Positions 1 through 10,547 are shown, counted from the first letter of the stretch. The stretch: 64,000 nt of DNA from Pseudomonadota bacterium (GCA_018240525.1 JAFEFN010000013.1:744001-808000); one strand, 5' to 3'. A program made the numbers and translations. Notes: generated from the letters alone by a model not told the origin.

Positions 1-1067
<1,067 letters not shown>

Positions 1068-1099
1068 TCGCCGCGGGAACGCGCGCCCGGCGGCGCGCT

Positions 1100-1684
1100 T
1101 CAGCGCCGGGAGCGCAGGAACTTGTAGTCGCCGAAGCTGACGCTGTTGGGCGTGAGTTCGGCCACGGTCGCACCCGGGGTATGGTCCAGGCTGTGGCAGC
1201 GCTTCGGATCGTGGGTGGCGGTGAACAGCTCATCGCCCTTCTTCTTCCACAGGAACTCGCAACCCACGCTGGAGGTGTCCTCGGCGACCAGGCTGTCGAA
1301 GAACTCCGCGTGGTGCGCCGCCTCGCGCCAGCGGACCGGATCGTTGAACTCGTAGGTGAGCCCGACGATGCCGTTCTTGGCGTCCACGTCGAAGCTGAAC
1401 ATGCGGCTGCTCATGATGCGCTGCGCATCGTTGGCCGCACTCTCCTGGATGTAGAACACGTGGTGACCGAGCCGCGGGGCATGCACCGGCATGATCACCA
1501 GTGCGATGGCTTCGTGCGGCGGGTGCCCGCTCTGCTGTGCATCCTGCGCCACCTGCGCGCCGTTGTCGTACTTGCCCGGCAGCCAGGCGAGCAGCTCGCT
1601 CATGTCCTCCTCGCGCTGCTTCTGCTGGTCGGCGCAGCCGGCCAGCAGCAGCGCCGCGAGAAGTGCGGTCACCAGGGTTCGCAT
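1100..1684 (-). CDS. CpeT/CpcT-like (DUF1001) lipoprotein
   Basis: About 194 residues from ATG 1684: a short basic n-region, a hydrophobic core and the lipobox LLAGC predict an outer-membrane or periplasmic lipoprotein. An alternative ATG at 1699 adds five residues and overlaps the preceding ATP-grasp gene by 8 nt. The mature part begins ELLAWLPGKYDNGAQVAQD, the hallmark of the CpcT/CpeT superfamily. In cyanobacteria those proteins attach chromophores to phycobiliproteins. This organism has no phycobilisome genes here, so the fold is probably used for an unknown envelope function. It is the last gene of a three-gene minus-strand run with the ATP-grasp and metallopeptidase genes. Confidence 0.8.
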   Translation of the reverse strand: MRTLVTALLAALLLAGCADQQKQREEDMSELLAWLPGKYDNGAQVAQDAQQSGHPPHEAIALVIMPVHAPRLGHHVFYIQESAANDAQRIMSSRMFSFDVDAKNGIVGLTYEFNDPVRWREAAHHAEFFDSLVAEDTSSVGCEFLWKKKGDELFTATHDPKRCHSLDHTPGATVAELTPNSVSFGDYKFLRSRR

Positions 1685-1691
1685 GCCGTGT

Positions 1692-2726
1692 TCAACCATA
1701 AGAAGCCCGCCACTGTGCGCGATACTTGAGGCCGAGGTCCATCAGCCGCTCGAGCAGTTGCGCGTACGGCATGCCGCTGGCGCGCGCGGACTCGGCGAAG
1801 TCCTCCGCGGCCTCCAGGTTGGGATTGGCATTGGCCTCGAGCACGTACACCTGACCCTGCGCGGTCACGCGGAAGTCCATGCGAGCATAGCCGGACATGC
1901 CGAGTGCGCGATAGATGCGCCGCGACAGGCGGTCGAGCGAGGTGAGCACCGCCGGCGGCAGATCCTGCGCGGCGTGCGTGGTGATGCCGTACTTGGCCTG
2001 GTAGCGCTTGTCCCACTTCACCTTGCGCGTGGCGATGCCGGCGAGCGAGTCCGGCATCGAGCCGAAGACCATCTCCCACACGGGCAGCCTCGTGAGGCGC
2101 TCGTTGCCGAGCACGCCGACGTAGAGCTCGCGGCCCTCGATGTACTCCTCCACCAGCGCATCGGACTTGACCTGCTCGTGCACGAAGCCGATGCGCTCCT
2201 TGAGGTGCGCGGCATCCTCGACCACCGAGGCCTGCGCGATGCCGAGCGAGGCATCCTCGCTGGTGGACTTCACGAACAGGGGGAAGCGCAGCTTCTTCGG
2301 CACGTGCACGCGCGCGCCGCGGCGGAACACGGCGAACTGCGGGGTGGCGATGCGGTGGAACTGCAGCAGCTGCTTGGACAGGGACTTATCGCGCGACAGC
2401 AGCAGGCCGCGCGGGTTGCAGCCGGTGTAGGGCTGGCGCATCAGCTCGAGGAAGGCGACCACGTGCTGGTCGTAGCTGCCGATGCCGTCGAACTCCTCGA
2501 GCAGGTTGAAGACGATGTCCGGTTCCCAGTCGGCGATGGCGCTGCGCATCTCCGTCAGACTGTCGAGCACGCCCAGGCAGCGCACCTCGTGGCCGCTCTT
2601 GCGCAGCGTGGTGATGACGTCGTACTCGGTGCGCCACTCCTCGATCTCCTTCTCGGAGTGGCCCTGCAGCGACTCGGGGGGCACCAGGCTTGCGTGCATC
2701 ACGACGAGCGTGCGCAGTGACCTCAT
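1692..2726 (-). CDS. ATP-grasp ligase (D-Ala-D-Ala ligase-like)
   Basis: A 344-residue protein. An N-terminal Rossmann-like region contains IVFNLLEEFDG, similar to the substrate domain of D-alanine-D-alanine ligases. The ATP-grasp core follows: FPLFVKST (ATP-binding lysine), VEEYIEGRELYVGVLG, and the metal-binding end YVLEANANPNLE. Such enzymes join a carboxylate to an amine via an acyl-phosphate. Substrate is unknown; it is too divergent and in the wrong context to be called Ddl (no mur genes nearby). Its start codon overlaps the 3' end of the upstream metallopeptidase gene by 4 nt, so the two are very likely translated together. Confidence 0.85.
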   Translation of the reverse strand: MRSLRTLVVMHASLVPPESLQGHSEKEIEEWRTEYDVITTLRKSGHEVRCLGVLDSLTEMRSAIADWEPDIVFNLLEEFDGIGSYDQHVVAFLELMRQPYTGCNPRGLLLSRDKSLSKQLLQFHRIATPQFAVFRRGARVHVPKKLRFPLFVKSTSEDASLGIAQASVVEDAAHLKERIGFVHEQVKSDALVEEYIEGRELYVGVLGNERLTRLPVWEMVFGSMPDSLAGIATRKVKWDKRYQAKYGITTHAAQDLPPAVLTSLDRLSRRIYRALGMSGYARMDFRVTAQGQVYVLEANANPNLEAAEDFAESARASGMPYAQLLERLMDLGLKYRAQWRASYG

Positions 2727-3802
2727 AGGGACAAATGCGGAGTCTCGCCCTGGGAGTAAAGCCCGGTGAGCCGCTCGAGCATCCAGCGCGAGTAGCGGCG
2801 CGCGTCGCGCTGGTTGCCGCGCACGTACAGGTGCAGCTCCTCGCTGCGCTCGATGAGCATGCGCAGCACCTGCGCGACGCTGTACGGGTCGATGCGCAGC
2901 GTGCGCGCCGCCGCGGCCGTGAGCGGCCGCGCCTGGGCGCGCAGCAGCGTCGCCGCCTTCATGCTCTGGCGGCGCGGGCGCTCCTGCGTGAAGGCGCGCC
3001 GCAGCAGCTCGTCGGCGAGGCCGCGGCGGATCTGGCGGTTGTGGGCGAGCTTGCGGCGGTAGTGCTGGGCCAGCGTGCGCGTGTCCTCATCGAGCGGTTC
3101 GATGCGCGTGCGGTTGCGCACCGGTGCCGGGCGATCGCGGACGTCGGCGACCAGCTCGTCGACCGCGCGCAGCTTGTGCAGCGCCGGCCAGCCCTCGTAG
3201 TCCTTGCGCCAGCCGGACTTGGGGGTGAGCCAGACGGCGAAGGTTTCCGCGAAGTCCTCGGTCGGGTGCGCCTGCGCGTACCACTCGCCCAGGTGCTGCA
3301 CGTAGCGGCGGCTGCCGGCGCGGGCGCGGTAGCGCGCCGGGTACGGCCGCGAGGCCGGGCCGAAGACCTCGCGCCAGCGCTTGCGCCGGCGCAGCCGGTA
3401 GGCGTTGTCGATGGCATGGCCGGCCTCGTGGCGCAGGATGCGCATCAGGCCGCGCGAGTTGCCGCCCTCGGCCTCGTGCATGATGCGCCGCTCGAGCCGC
3501 TCCAGGCGCGGGTGCGCCAGGTAGAACGGCACGGCGATGCCGGGCACGCCGTCGGGCGAGAACCATTCCTCGGACAGCCACACGTGCGGGCGCGTGCGGA
3601 TGCCGCGGCGCTCGAGGTCGCCGTACAGGCGGCGCACGTGGCGGGCCAGCGGCGAGCGTTCGATCGAGAGCTTCAGGTCGCAGAAGCGCTTCTGCAGCAG
3701 TTCCTCGTCCGGCAGCCGCGCCCAGGCGCGCACCGCGGCCGCACGCCGCAGCGGACGGCGTTTCGCAGGTGTACGGCGGGCGGTAGCGCGTGTCTGGGAC
3801 AT
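2723..3802 (-). CDS. putative zinc-binding metallopeptidase
   Basis: A 359-residue protein with a very basic N-terminus (Arg/Lys-rich, residues 1-30) and no signal peptide. It carries a zincin-type motif HEAGH (residues 125-129, in LRHEAGHAIDNAY) and, some 55 residues on, EDFAETFAVWL, whose Glu is a plausible third zinc ligand. Families with this layout are annotated 'putative zinc-binding metallopeptidase' without known substrate. It overlaps the ATP-grasp ligase gene by 4 nt. A ligase that builds a peptide-like bond next to a peptidase suggests synthesis and processing of one modified peptide, but that is inference. Confidence 0.8.
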   Translation of the reverse strand: MSQTRATARRTPAKRRPLRRAAAVRAWARLPDEELLQKRFCDLKLSIERSPLARHVRRLYGDLERRGIRTRPHVWLSEEWFSPDGVPGIAVPFYLAHPRLERLERRIMHEAEGGNSRGLMRILRHEAGHAIDNAYRLRRRKRWREVFGPASRPYPARYRARAGSRRYVQHLGEWYAQAHPTEDFAETFAVWLTPKSGWRKDYEGWPALHKLRAVDELVADVRDRPAPVRNRTRIEPLDEDTRTLAQHYRRKLAHNRQIRRGLADELLRRAFTQERPRRQSMKAATLLRAQARPLTAAAARTLRIDPYSVAQVLRMLIERSEELHLYVRGNQRDARRYSRWMLERLTGLYSQGETPHLSL

Positions 3803-3909
3803 CCGTGCAGTGCCAACGTCGGCGGGGAAAGTGAGGGCGCCAGCTTACGACAGCTGCGGCCGCGATGTCTGCTGCCGATGCCTGCCGCAAGGGCCGGCGT
3901 GCGCACCGG

Positions 3910-5337
3910 TCAGGCGGCGAGTTCGACCAGCGCGTGCGCGAGCAGCTGGTCGGCGAAGCCTTCGATGAGGGGCAGCCTCATCAGGCTGTTGCGCCACATT
4001 GCTGGGATCGAACTGTAGGTGTAGTGCGCCCCGGCGAGTGCACCGCACACCGCGGCGGCGACGTCGCTGGTACCGCCCAGGTTGGCCGCCGCCAGCACGG
4101 CCTCGCGAAAATTCGTCGTCTGCTCAAAGACCTTGAGGGCCGCGCCGAGCACCTGGGGCGCGCTGCCCTCGCCGCCGGGCGCGGCGCCGGCGGCGCCGGC
4201 GGCCAGGATGGCCGGCCGGGCCGCCCCGCTCACGGCCAGATGCAGGGCGCGGGCGAGTGCGCGGCAGGCGCCGATCACCGGGGGCGACTGGCAGGTGGTG
4301 CGGGCGGCCTCGCCGGCCTGCGTGACCGCCTGTTCGGCGTCGGCGAAGAAGAAGAGCACCACCGGGGCGACGCGCGACAGCGTCTCCGGGTCGAGCGCTC
4401 CCGGGTCATGGGAACCGGAGAAGGGCTGGCGGCGCCACTGCGCCCGCGCCAGTGCCCGGGCGGTGCCGGCCGTGATGCCGACGCACTGCTGCGTGGCCGA
4501 CAGGTGGCCGTCCTGCTGCCAGCGGCGGTAGCGCTCGACCTGGTCGCGCGCGTCGAACCCGCCGCGCGCCAGCAGGCTCTCGGCCAGGCACAGGGCCATC
4601 GCCGTGTCATCGCTCCAGGCTCCGCGCGGCAGCTCGAAGGGACCGCCGCCGAGCATGTCCCCGACGGGCGTGAACTTGCCCGGCCGGCGGTATTGGGTGG
4701 CCGCCGCGACCGCATCACCGACGGCCGCGCCGACCAGGGCGCCCAGGTAGCGCTCGCGCAGGGCGCGGGCCGCCGCGAGCGTCTCCGGGGACAAGAGCGG
4801 GTCGGACTCGTCCGCGACCGCCTGCCAGCGGCGCACGAACTCGGTCTGCGCGTCGGTCTCGGGGATCGATTCCCAGCTGGCCGCGCGGGCGCTGCCCTGC
4901 CAGCGGTGGTTCAGCTCCTCGATCGCCGCCACGCCGCCGCAGCTCTCCGCCAGCAGGCAGCCGGCCGTCATGCCGGTGCGGCCGATGCCGGCGCGGCAGT
5001 GCAGATACACCCGGCCGCCGGCGGACAGCGCCTGGCGCAGCCGCCCGAGGATGGCGCGCATGAGCGCCGCGTCGGCCGGCACGTCGTGGTCGGGAATGGG
5101 ATGGCGGTAGTACTCGGTGCCCGGGGGCAGCAGTGCCTGGTAGGAGGGGCACTCCCCCTCCTGGGTCAGGTCGATGAAGCAGCCGATCCCGGCGGCCAGC
5201 AGGCTGGACAGGCGGACCCGGGTGGTCGCTTCGTTGCGGCCGGCCGGATGTTCGCCGGCCAGCAGCTGCCCCGGCAGCACCCAGTAGTAGTTGGCCAGCG
5301 GCAGTGCCGGTGGGGCATCGGGCGGGGGGCGCGCCAT
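3910..5337 (-). CDS. dual-specificity/tyrosine phosphatase fused to ADP-ribosylglycohydrolase-like domain
   Basis: A 475-residue two-domain protein. Residues ~15-175 are a cysteine phosphatase: the P-loop HCRAGIGRTG is complete (Cys114, Arg120) and an upstream IPDHDVP is a plausible general-acid loop. Residues ~195-475 resemble ADP-ribosylglycohydrolases (DraG/ARH): LVGAAVGDA, then WSDDTAM (242-248), the first metal-binding motif. The second motif, usually GGDxDT, reads GGTSDV (421-425 and following), so one metal-ligand Asp is missing. The phosphatase half is probably active; the hydrolase half may have altered activity or be a binding domain. Its stop is 5 nt from the ttcA stop region upstream in the same direction, so the two are probably cotranscribed. 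Confidence 0.85.
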   Translation of the reverse strand: MARPPPDAPPALPLANYYWVLPGQLLAGEHPAGRNEATTRVRLSSLLAAGIGCFIDLTQEGECPSYQALLPPGTEYYRHPIPDHDVPADAALMRAILGRLRQALSAGGRVYLHCRAGIGRTGMTAGCLLAESCGGVAAIEELNHRWQGSARAASWESIPETDAQTEFVRRWQAVADESDPLLSPETLAAARALRERYLGALVGAAVGDAVAAATQYRRPGKFTPVGDMLGGGPFELPRGAWSDDTAMALCLAESLLARGGFDARDQVERYRRWQQDGHLSATQQCVGITAGTARALARAQWRRQPFSGSHDPGALDPETLSRVAPVVLFFFADAEQAVTQAGEAARTTCQSPPVIGACRALARALHLAVSGAARPAILAAGAAGAAPGGEGSAPQVLGAALKVFEQTTNFREAVLAAANLGGTSDVAAAVCGALAGAHYTYSSIPAMWRNSLMRLPLIEGFADQLLAHALVELAA

Positions 5338-5341
5338 GCCG

Positions 5342-6223
5342 TCAGGAGGCCAGTGCGGGCAACCGGTCGAGGCGTTCGCCCAGGTCCAGCTCCTCGGCTT
5401 CGCTCATGGCCACGGCGCGCTGCCGCTCCAGGGAGGCAAAGTCGAACAGCGCAGGGTCGGCCAGGTGCGCCGGCTCGACGTTGCGCAGGGCCGAGAAGAT
5501 CGACTCGGTGCGGCCCGGGAACTCGCGCTCCCAGTCGGCCAGCATCTTCTTCACCGCGCGCCGCTGCATGTTGTCCTGCGAGCCGCACAGCTTGCAGGGG
5601 ATGAGCGGGAAGCTGCGGCCGCGCGCATAGCGGGCGATGTCGGCCTCGGCGACGTAGGCGAGCGGTCGGATGACCACGTGGTGGGCGTCGTCGGAGAGCA
5701 GCTTCGGGGCCATCGCCTTCAGGCGGCCGCCGAAGAACAGGTTCAGGAACAAGGTCTCGACGATGTCCTCGCGGTGGTGGCCCAGGGCGATCTTGCTGAT
5801 GCCGTGCTCGGCCGCGAAGCGGTACAGCGCCCCGCGGCGCAGGCGCGAGCACAGGCCGCACATGGTGCGCCCCGCCGGGATCACCCGCTTCACCACGCTG
5901 TAGGTGTCCTGCTCGATGACCTGGAACGGCACGCCGCGGCTGGCCAGGTACTCGGGCAGGACGTGGGCGGGAAAGTCCGGCTGCTTCTGGTCGAGGTTGA
6001 CGGCGAGCAGCTCGAAACGCACCGGCGCGCTGCGCTGGAGCGACAGCAGCATGTCCAGCAGCGTGTAGGAGTCCTTGCCCCCGGACAGGCACACCATGAC
6101 CTTGTCGCCGTCGCTGATCATGTTGAAGTCGGCGATGCACTTGCCGACCGCGCCGCGCAGCCGGGCCGCCAGGCGCTCGAGGGTGCGGGAGGGCTGGGCG
6201 GCGGGGATCGTCACGTGGCGCAC
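5342..6223 (-). CDS. ttcA: tRNA 2-thiocytidine(32) synthetase TtcA
   Basis: A 293-residue protein with the PP-loop ATP-pyrophosphatase motif SGGKDS and the two CxxC pairs typical of Ttc[12 protein letters not shown] and CKLCGSQ. TtcA activates C32 of certain tRNAs by adenylation and replaces the oxygen with sulfur, using a [4Fe-4S] cluster held by these cysteines. Length and motif order match the family. It sits upstream of the phosphatase/ADP-ribosylglycohydrolase fusion with a 4-nt gap, which is an unusual partner for TtcA. Confidence 0.95.
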   Translation of the reverse strand: MRHVTIPAAQPSRTLERLAARLRGAVGKCIADFNMISDGDKVMVCLSGGKDSYTLLDMLLSLQRSAPVRFELLAVNLDQKQPDFPAHVLPEYLASRGVPFQVIEQDTYSVVKRVIPAGRTMCGLCSRLRRGALYRFAAEHGISKIALGHHREDIVETLFLNLFFGGRLKAMAPKLLSDDAHHVVIRPLAYVAEADIARYARGRSFPLIPCKLCGSQDNMQRRAVKKMLADWEREFPGRTESIFSALRNVEPAHLADPALFDFASLERQRAVAMSEAEELDLGERLDRLPALAS

Positions 6224-6275
6224 TGACAGCTGGGGCCCGGCGGGGCCGGGCGGGACGCGGATTTTAGCGAAACCT

Positions 6276-7793
6276 TCAGGCCGCGGCGCTGCTGGCCGTG
6301 TTCTCGAGGTACTTCGCTTCCGCGTAGCGCAGGAACGGGGCCGCCGAGAGCGGCTTGCCGGTCGCGCCCTTGATCAGGTCCTGGACCGGCACCTTGGCGC
6401 CGAGGCCATGGACGTTGGTGCGCAGCCAGCCGAACAGGCCGCCGAACTCGCCCCGGGCGAGCTGCTCGTCGAGCGCCGGCAGCTCGGCCCGCATGCTCTC
6501 GTAGAGCTGCGCGGCCATGACCGCGCCGAGCGCGTAGGAGGGGAAGTAGCCGAAGGAACCGATCGCCCAGTGGATGTCCTGGAGGCAACCTTCCACGTCG
6601 TTGGCCGGACGGATGCCCAGGCGCTGCTCCATGCCGCTGTTCCAGGCCTCGGGCAGGTCGCGGACCGCCAGCTCCCCGGTGAGCAGCTGCTTCTCCAGCT
6701 CGTAGCGCAGCATGATGTGCAGCGGATAGGTCAGCTCGTCGGCGTCCACCCGGATCAGCCCGCGCTGCACGCGGGTGAGGTGCTCGTAGACGTTCTCCAC
6801 CTCCCATTCGGGGCCGGTGGTGCCGAAGTGCCTGGCGAGCAGCGGCTGCAGGTAGCGCACGAACGGGCGGCTGCGGCAGATGTACATCTCCAGCAGCAGG
6901 GACTGGCTCTCCTCGAGCGCCATGCCGCGGTCACGCCCGACCGGCTGGTCGCGCCAGTCCTGGGGCAGTCCGAGGTCGTACATCGCATGGCCGGTCTCGT
7001 GCAGCGCGCCCAGCAGCCCGGAGAACACGTCCGCGGGGTCGAACCGCGTCGTGATGCGGATGTCGCCGGGGCTGCCCTCGGTCGAGGGGTGCTCGCTTTC
7101 GTCCAGGCGGCCGCGATCGAACTGGAAGCCGACCGCCTTCATGACCTCCACGGTCAGCGCGCGCTGCTTGTGCGGGGGGAACTTGCCGGTCAGCGGCAGC
7201 CGCGCCCTGCCCTCCTGCGCGACGATCGCCTCCCGGATCAGCGAGGGCAGGCGCCGCGAGAGCGCCTTGAACATGGCGTCGATGTCGGCAGTGGTCAGTC
7301 CCGGGCTGAACTCATCGACCAGGGCATCGTAGGGAGCGAGGTTGAGCGCCTGGCCGAGCAGGCTCGCCTTGTCGCGCACCAGGTGCACGACCTCCTCCAG
7401 GTACGGGGCGAAGCTTGCGAACTTGCCCTCGGTCCGGGCGGTGAGCCACTGGGACTCGGCCCGGGCCGCAGCCTTGGTGAGCCGCGAGACCAGCGTTGCC
7501 GGCGTGGCAATGGCGTGGTCGCGCTGGCGGCGCATCTCGCGCAGGTTGGCCACCTGCCAGTCCTCCAGGCCCTGGGTGTTCGCCTGCGCCCGGTCCAGCA
7601 GGCGCGTGATGCGCGGCGCGGTGAGCAGCGCGTGGTGCTCGGTCTCCAGCGCCGCGAGCTGATCCCCCCGGACATCGGCGCTGCCCCGCGGCATCATCAC
7701 CGCCGCATCCCAGCGCAACAGGGCGAGCGCGCCACGGAACGCGTGGAGGCGCTTGAACTCTTGCTCGAGCTGAACGTATGGCGAGGCGGACAT
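6276..7793 (-). CDS. M32 family metallocarboxypeptidase (thermostable carboxypeptidase Taq type)
   Basis: A 505-residue protein, the usual length for peptidase family M32. Hallmarks are [17 protein letters not shown] (residues 235-251, family consensus HPF...DxRITTR) and the zinc motif HETGH (265-269). These cytosolic enzymes remove C-terminal residues, with broad specificity except after proline. The start ATG 7793 gives the expected N-terminus ([24 protein letters not shown]). An AT-rich stretch 60-110 nt upstream is the likely promoter. Confidence 0.95.
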   Translation of the reverse strand: MSASPYVQLEQEFKRLHAFRGALALLRWDAAVMMPRGSADVRGDQLAALETEHHALLTAPRITRLLDRAQANTQGLEDWQVANLREMRRQRDHAIATPATLVSRLTKAAARAESQWLTARTEGKFASFAPYLEEVVHLVRDKASLLGQALNLAPYDALVDEFSPGLTTADIDAMFKALSRRLPSLIREAIVAQEGRARLPLTGKFPPHKQRALTVEVMKAVGFQFDRGRLDESEHPSTEGSPGDIRITTRFDPADVFSGLLGALHETGHAMYDLGLPQDWRDQPVGRDRGMALEESQSLLLEMYICRSRPFVRYLQPLLARHFGTTGPEWEVENVYEHLTRVQRGLIRVDADELTYPLHIMLRYELEKQLLTGELAVRDLPEAWNSGMEQRLGIRPANDVEGCLQDIHWAIGSFGYFPSYALGAVMAAQLYESMRAELPALDEQLARGEFGGLFGWLRTNVHGLGAKVPVQDLIKGATGKPLSAAPFLRYAEAKYLENTASSAAA

Positions 7794-7854
7794 GGGTCTT
7801 CGGGAGCGCCGGGAGCGGGCTCCAGTTTACCAGCTTCCGGACCCTGTCGTTCGT

Positions 7855-7905
7855 CCGACAAGATTTTTTACTGTTTTAAATCAAATACTTAGTGAATGTT
7901 GCGGG
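7855..7905 (-). promoter_or_regulatory. AT-rich island, probable promoter region of the M32 gene
   Basis: In DNA of about 70 % GC this short block is mostly A/T, with runs of six T (7864-7869) and TTTTAAATCAAAT. It lies upstream of the minus-strand M32 start at 7793 and downstream of the AraC-MGMT stop. Read on the minus strand it offers TTGATT as a possible -35 element, but I could not place a convincing -10 at normal spacing. Confidence 0.3.
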
Positions 7906-7966
7906 CGTTTTACAGGCGCAGCCCCCTTGACGGCGACCGTGCAGGCGAGGCGGCCGAAGGGCCAGA

Positions 7967-8869
7967 TTATGTCGCCTGGCGGGACCGTGGCGCGGAGGCG
8001 ACGCGGACCTGCGGCCGGCGAAGCGACTGCCAGCTGAGCATCGCGCGCTTGCGCGCGGCCCCCCAGTGGTAGCCGCCGAGTTCGCCGCTCGCCCGCAGCA
8101 CGTTGTGGCAGGGAATGAGCCAGGCGACCGGATTGGCCCCCACCGCTGCGCCCACCGCGCGGGCCGCCGCCGGCCGGCCGGTCACGCGGGCGAGCTCCCC
8201 GTAGGTCGTGGGCTCGTGCGTGGCGGTCTGCAGGAGGGCCCGCCAGACCTTGAGCTGGAAGTTCGTGCCCTTCACCGCCAGCCGCACCGGTGCCCCCGCT
8301 GCCTCACGGCTCCAGATGGAGTCGGCGAGCTGCTGTGCCGCGCCGTCGTCGAACCTCAGCCGTGCGCCGGGCCACTGCCGCGACAGCTCGCGGAGCGCGC
8401 CCTGGTCGCCGCCGGGCTCGACGAAGCTCAGGTGCGACAGCCCGCGCGCGGTGGAGGCGAGCAGCGCGCGGCCGAAGGGCGTGTGCGCGAAGCCCGTGGT
8501 CAGCGTCAGCCCGCCGCCGAGTGACTTCAGCTCCCCGGGCGTGACCGCCTCCAGGGTCACCATGAGGTCGTGCAGGCGACCGGGGCCGGAGAGTCCCACC
8601 GCATAGGCGGCATCGAGCACCGACCGCGAGCCGAGCAGCGCGCCCCGCGCGGCGCGCGCGGTCACGAAGGCCAGGTACTGGCGCGGGGTCACGCCGGCCC
8701 AGCGGCGGAACAGCCGGTTGAAGTGGAACTCGGAGAGGTGCGCGGCCGCGGCGATGCTCGCCAGGCGCGGCTGGGCGCGGAAATTGGCGTCGATGTAGGC
8801 GATGGCAGCGGCGATGCGCGCGAAGTCGCGGCTGTCGAGGTTCGCGGTGGGCGTGTTCATGGAACCCAT
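7967..8869 (-). CDS. AraC-type regulator / O6-methylguanine-DNA methyltransferase fusion (Ada C-terminal type)
   Basis: A 300-residue protein. Residues ~18-115 form an AraC-type double helix-turn-helix (LASIAAAAHLSEFHFNRLFRRW, cut here as HTH 1). Residues ~120-285 are the methylated-DNA-protein-cysteine methyltransferase with active-site IPCHNV (Cys254). The family consensus is PCHRV, so Arg is replaced by Asn. Unlike E. coli Ada there is no N-terminal zinc/methylphosphotriester domain, so the regulator cannot sense damage in the Ada way. It probably removes O6-alkyl groups from guanine and may regulate its own gene. An in-frame ATG at 8860 is an alternative start. Confidence 0.9.
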   Translation of the reverse strand: MGSMNTPTANLDSRDFARIAAAIAYIDANFRAQPRLASIAAAAHLSEFHFNRLFRRWAGVTPRQYLAFVTARAARGALLGSRSVLDAAYAVGLSGPGRLHDLMVTLEAVTPGELKSLGGGLTLTTGFAHTPFGRALLASTARGLSHLSFVEPGGDQGALRELSRQWPGARLRFDDGAAQQLADSIWSREAAGAPVRLAVKGTNFQLKVWRALLQTATHEPTTYGELARVTGRPAAARAVGAAVGANPVAWLIPCHNVLRASGELGGYHWGAARKRAMLSWQSLRRPQVRVASAPRSRQAT

Positions 8870-8948
8870 GATATGCAGGGCTGCAGCCGGTGCGACCCGA
8901 ATCTTGCGCTCAGGCGGCGGGGCGCGCTTGGGCTACACTCGCGCAGCC

Positions 8949-9047
8949 TCAGGAGCCCAGGTGCGGCCAGCGCGCCACGACGACGCCGATTCCGATCGAC
9001 ACCGCCAGGAGCAGCACCACCATGAGCACGATCATCACCCGTCGCAT
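8949..9047 (-). CDS. possible 32-residue membrane micropeptide
   Basis: A short frame between the AraC-MGMT gene and glgA encodes MRRVM, then about 20 consecutive hydrophobic residues, then ARWPHLGS and a stop. Positive residues before and after one transmembrane helix are typical of real single-pass micropeptides. There is no good Shine-Dalgarno sequence. The frame lies only 35 nt from the divergent glgA start. It is reported as a candidate only. Confidence 0.3.
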   Translation of the reverse strand: MRRVMIVLMVVLLLAVSIGIGVVVARWPHLGS

Positions 9048-9082
9048 GGCCGCATTCTAACCTTGGGATGGGCAGGCAACTC

Positions 9083-10543
9083 ATGAGCCCTCCGGCGCGG
9101 CACCCGGTGTGCCTGCTGGCCTCGGAGGTGGCGCCGCTGTCCAAGACCGGCGGCCTCGCCGACGTCGCCGGCGCGCTCGGCAAGGCGCTGCACGCGGCCG
9201 GGCACGACGTGCGCGTGTTCACGCCGGGCTACTCGAGCATCGACCGGGATGCCTGCAAGGCCCGGCCCGTGCCCGGCCTGCAACAGCTGCACCTCGAGGT
9301 GGGCCCGCAGCCGATCGTGTTCTCGGTCCTGCGGGGCGAGCTGCCCGGCGGCGCGCCGGTGTACCTCATCGACTGCCCCGCCCTGTTCGCGCGCGCGGCC
9401 CTCTATACCAACGATGCGGACGAGCACGTGCGCTTCATCGCCTTCACGCGTGCCGCGCTCCTGGCGTGCGTCGCCATGGGCTGGGCGCCGCGGATCGTGC
9501 ACTGCAATGACTGGCACACCGCCTTCGCCCCGCTGTTCTTGCGCACCACCCTGCGGGACGAGGCGCTCTTTGCCACCACCCGCACGCTGCTCACGATCCA
9601 CAACATCGGCTACCAGGGCATCTTCGGCGCCGACCGGGTCCGGGACCTGGGGCTGGCAGCCAGCGACCTCCCGCGCCTGTATGCGCCTGACTTCGCAGCC
9701 GGCCGCATCAACGCCCTGCGCCACGGCATCCTCTACGCGGATGCGATCAACACCGTCAGCCCCACCTACGCGCGCGAGATCTGCACCGCCGAGTACGGCA
9801 TGGGCCTGGAGGACAGCCTGCGCGCGCGCAGCCAGGACCTGAGCGGCATCCTCAACGGCGTCGACTACGAGGTGTGGGATCCGCGCATCGATCCCTATCT
9901 GCCCGCGCACTTCGACGCTCAGCGCCTGGAGGTCAAGGCGCAGCTCAAGGGCTTGCTGCTCACGCGCCTGGGACTGGAGGCGGACGCCGCGGTGCCCCTG
10001 GCGGGCGTGGTGAGCCGGATGGCCGCGCAGAAGGGTTTCGAGCTCATGTACCAGGCGCTGCCGCGCATCCTCGGCAGCCGCCCGCTCAACTTCGTGGTGC
10101 TGGGCAGCGGCGAGCCGCAGTACGAGGAGTTCTTCACCGCCCTGGCCCGGGACTTCCCGCGCCGGGTGTACTTCCGGCGCGGCTACGACGATGAGCTCGC
10201 CCACTGGATCGAGGCGGCCAGCGACCTGTTCCTCATGCCCTCGCGCTACGAACCCTGCGGGCTGAACCAGATGTACAGCCTGCGCTACGGCACGGTGCCG
10301 GTGGTGCGGCGTACCGGCGGCCTGGCCGACTCGGTGCAGCACTTCGACCCGGGCACGGGCAGCGGCACCGGCATCGTCTTCAACGACTTCGATACCCCGG
10401 CGCTCGAGTGGGCGCTGAACACGGCGCTGGACCTGTATGCGCAGCCGCAGCACTGGGCCCGGCTGGTGCAGAACGGCATGGCGTGCGATTTCTCCTGGCG
10501 GCGCGCCGCGGCCGAGTACCTGCGCCTGTACGAGCGGCTCTAG
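9083..10543 (+). CDS. glgA: glycogen synthase (ADP-glucose type, GT5)
   Basis: About 486 residues from ATG 9083 (preceded by CAGG at 6-nt spacing); ATG 9068 would add five residues. The N-terminus SEVAPLSKTGGLADV contains the KxGGL ADP-glucose-binding motif, and the C-terminal half has PSRYEPCGLNQMYSLRYGT, the GT-B nucleotide-sugar site. It transfers glucose from ADP-glucose to the non-reducing end of alpha-1,4-glucan. It is transcribed towards the glgP-glgC-GH57-malQ operon and ends 93 nt from the malQ stop, so both strands of one pathway meet here. Confidence 0.97.
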   Translation: MSPPARHPVCLLASEVAPLSKTGGLADVAGALGKALHAAGHDVRVFTPGYSSIDRDACKARPVPGLQQLHLEVGPQPIVFSVLRGELPGGAPVYLIDCPALFARAALYTNDADEHVRFIAFTRAALLACVAMGWAPRIVHCNDWHTAFAPLFLRTTLRDEALFATTRTLLTIHNIGYQGIFGADRVRDLGLAASDLPRLYAPDFAAGRINALRHGILYADAINTVSPTYAREICTAEYGMGLEDSLRARSQDLSGILNGVDYEVWDPRIDPYLPAHFDAQRLEVKAQLKGLLLTRLGLEADAAVPLAGVVSRMAAQKGFELMYQALPRILGSRPLNFVVLGSGEPQYEEFFTALARDFPRRVYFRRGYDDELAHWIEAASDLFLMPSRYEPCGLNQMYSLRYGTVPVVRRTGGLADSVQHFDPGTGSGTGIVFNDFDTPALEWALNTALDLYAQPQHWARLVQNGMACDFSWRRAAAEYLRLYERL

Positions 10544-10547
10544 CGCG

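Noticed and set aside
7845..7869. Plus-strand hairpin TGTCG/CGACA followed by six T, like an intrinsic terminator
   Set aside because: No plus-strand gene lies upstream to be terminated; both neighbours are on the minus strand, where the T-run is on the wrong side. The 5-bp stem may be chance.
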